NCBI GenBank assembly: GCA_031258475.1 | Contig: JAIRMS010000063.1 | Span: 1-16,237, forward strand | Length of the DNA stretch: 16,237 nucleotides | From: Holosporaceae bacterium | GTDB taxonomy: Bacteria; Pseudomonadota; Alphaproteobacteria; UBA3830 | Reading direction: 5' to 3' | Shown here: positions 14,986-16,237 of the stretch, piece by piece | Layout of the letters: every line of letters starts with the position of its first letter | Numbering within the stretch: the first letter of the stretch is position 1 | Translations under genes and position numbers: made by a program | Notes under the pieces: generated by a model | Seen by the model: the letters and a program-made list of their open reading frames with translations, nothing else | The model's database searches: none | Told to the model about the DNA's origin: nothing

Positions 14986-15002
14986 AATTTTTTTCCTTTC
15001 AA

Positions 15003-16094
15003 TTATTGGTCAGGAGAAGAGGAACGGAGTATACCAGCCAGAGCTGCAATCGCTTCATTTCTTTTAGCCAGTTCTTGTTGTAAAGCTGTAATTCTCTCTT
15101 CGAATTCTGCGCGCAGAGTGTCCACAGCAGTGACGCGGGCGGCCTCAAGGTTATCCCGTTCCCGGAGGTTGGTCTGTGTCAACTCATCCATGGCAGTCTT
15201 TAGGGCTCGATTCTCCTCAGTCAATTCAGTTAACCTATCGTCATACCCTGCCATCAGCACCCTGCGTTTTTCCTCAAACTTCCTTTGTAGCTTAGCTTCC
15301 CGGCCCTCAAACTTGCGGAGGAGTTCGGTTTCTTGTTCCGACTTCAGCGTTGCCAACTGTTCGCTGGTTTCAGCTACAAGCTGGTCGTACCGTGCTTTTA
15401 GATTACGCAGAAGCGATTCTAGTTGTCCGCGGGCCAGTTGGAGTAATGGGTCAGGCTTGAGGAGCGCAACGTTCTCCTTTTGTAGCTCGTCGACCCGTTT
15501 TCCGAGTGCTGCCGTCTTTTCCGCCTCTCTGGTCAAGGCGTCAGTCAAAGCAGCTATTCGTGTATCCAGTTCCTCGATAGCACGGCGGGCAGCCCCCAGT
15601 TCCGTCGCAAGCTCAACTTTTTCAGTCTCAGAAGCTGCAACTTGCCGTTCTAATCTATGGGCAGTTTCTTCCAGACCCAATATCCTCTCCTCGGCACCTA
15701 CGGCGGCAGTGGTATCGCGAGTCGGCTCCTTGTCCGCCTCCCGACGGCGCTGTCTAGCGTCTTGTAGCAGCATCTTCAAGATAGGATCGGCTAGGTCACG
15801 TCCCAGCACACGCGTCAACATCGCGAAAGAACTAGGGTCCCTAAGGGCATTCAAAGTCGTGAATGGTAAATCTGCCACAGCTAGTTCCTGTTCGAGATCG
15901 GGTGCAAGATCGTCGAATGTACACCCATCAAAAATGCAAGAGGGTTTATAGTCCTGCGCATAATCGAGTAGTATTGCATACACGCGTGGAGTAACCATTT
16001 CAAGTATCTGGCCTCTTTCCGCTGTCATTGCCGAGAGGTCCATACTAAGCGCCTCATTTCCAATAAACGAACAGCTCAGAGCCAATGCTGCCAC
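15003..16094 (-). CDS. Exported coiled-coil protein, ~363 aa, signal peptide start frameshifted
   Basis: The open frame from GTG 16094 begins VAALALSCSFIGNEALSMD, the latter part of the family signal peptide without its basic start. Upstream the same frame reads KTKYSK, then a stop, where paralogues have MKKNFLK. ATG 16116 followed by a five-A run (16109-16113) would restore an intact MKTKYSK start if one A were removed. No Shine-Dalgarno precedes 16094 or 16116, unlike the paralogues. After an N-terminal domain (about 25-110) comes nearly continuous coiled coil (135-225, ETEKVELATELGAARRAIEE; 240-355, KFEGREAKLQRKFEEKRRVL). It is probably cotranscribed with the 322-aa gene 17 bp downstream and has no 3' module of its own. 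It may be a pseudogene or carry a sequencing error. Confidence 0.6.
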   Translation of the reverse strand: MAALALSCSFIGNEALSMDLSAMTAERGQILEMVTPRVYAILLDYAQDYKPSCIFDGCTFDDLAPDLEQELAVADLPFTTLNALRDPSSFAMLTRVLGRDLADPILKMLLQDARQRRREADKEPTRDTTAAVGAEERILGLEETAHRLERQVAASETEKVELATELGAARRAIEELDTRIAALTDALTREAEKTAALGKRVDELQKENVALLKPDPLLQLARGQLESLLRNLKARYDQLVAETSEQLATLKSEQETELLRKFEGREAKLQRKFEEKRRVLMAGYDDRLTELTEENRALKTAMDELTQTNLRERDNLEAARVTAVDTLRAEFEERITALQQELAKRNEAIAALAGILRSSSPDQ

Positions 16095-16208
16095 TTTAGA
16101 ATACTTTGTTTTTCATACATAGTGATACTGTATGTCTAACATTGTGTAGGCACCTTTGGCGTATCTTTCTCGAGTATTGTTCATGCCTCAGCTTACAACT
16201 ACTAGAAT

Positions 16209-16233
16209 GCTAAAGCAATTCACGCTAAAGCGT
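16209..16233. repeat. Paired small hairpins at the window edge
   Basis: Two tandem palindromes share GCTAAAGC: GCT-AA-AGC at 16209-16216 and ACGCT-AA-AGCGT at 16222-16233. On the - strand they read GCTTTAGC, similar in loop to the hairpin at 89-110. They may mark a transposon end upstream of the frameshifted gene, but the window stops here. Nothing else was recognised in 16117-16237. Confidence 0.3.
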
Positions 16234-16237
16234 AAGG

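Noticed and set aside
15118..15951. Long + strand open frame (277 codons) opposite the ~363-aa coiled-coil gene
   Set aside because: Extremely Ser/Arg-rich, as expected for the antisense of a Glu/Ala/Leu-rich coiled coil. No start context and no homology; the - strand frame has paralogues.
12346..16080. Cysteine in the LSC motif of the paralogues as a lipoprotein signal (lipobox)
   Set aside because: One paralogue has LNC and the hydrophobic stretch continues past the Cys to an AxA-like site before a conserved MD or MN. Signal peptidase I cleavage fits all four better, though lipidation of some cannot be excluded.
1..16237. tRNA, rRNA or CRISPR features
   Set aside because: No GGTTCGAATCC-type T-arm with acceptor pairing, no rRNA-like block and no regularly spaced direct repeats were found by eye.

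Overview
The window looks like a chromosome segment of a host-associated, reduced-genome alphaproteobacterium, most likely near Holosporales or Rickettsiales. This is inference from gene content, the clusters miaB-ybeY-corC and xerD-rpiB-glyA-nusB, many degraded transposons, and dispersed palindromes with the core GTCATTGCGAG...GGCAATCCAG. No rRNA, tRNA or CRISPR array was seen.

Layout. 1-850: a transposon-type hairpin, an orphan ORF and the decayed tail of an IS982-type transposase. 864-1604 (-): a secreted beta-barrel-like protein. 1745-2640 (-): the 3' part of an IS481-type transposase fused to the 5' part of a small exported protein. 2806-4194: two copies of a terminal-inverted-repeat element flanking a secreted-protein gene (3130-3831, -) that has a strong promoter but is split by an in-frame TGA. 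4306-7667 (+): transaldolase-like gene, miaB, ybeY and corC, an informational/housekeeping block. 7771-8535: another inverted-repeat element and an unknown secreted protein. 8636-11716 (-): a tightly packed xerD-rpiB-glyA-nusB operon with overlapping or nearly touching genes (chromosome dimer resolution, pentose phosphate isomerisation, serine/glycine one-carbon metabolism, transcription antitermination).

11758-16237 (-) is the unusual part: four paralogous exported coiled-coil proteins (137, 334, 322 and about 363 aa) with near-identical signal peptides. Three of them carry the same roughly 136-bp 3' module, which begins at the stop codon and holds a stem-loop with at least one compensatory base change. 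The shared 5' leader, signal peptide and 3' module suggest a cassette that is duplicated as a unit while its middle diverges. The shortest copy keeps only signal peptide plus C-terminal domain. The most upstream copy appears frameshifted inside its signal peptide.

Together the window alternates conserved operons with islands of decayed mobile elements and fast-evolving exported proteins, as expected for an intracellular symbiont. Functions of the exported proteins cannot be assigned from sequence alone.
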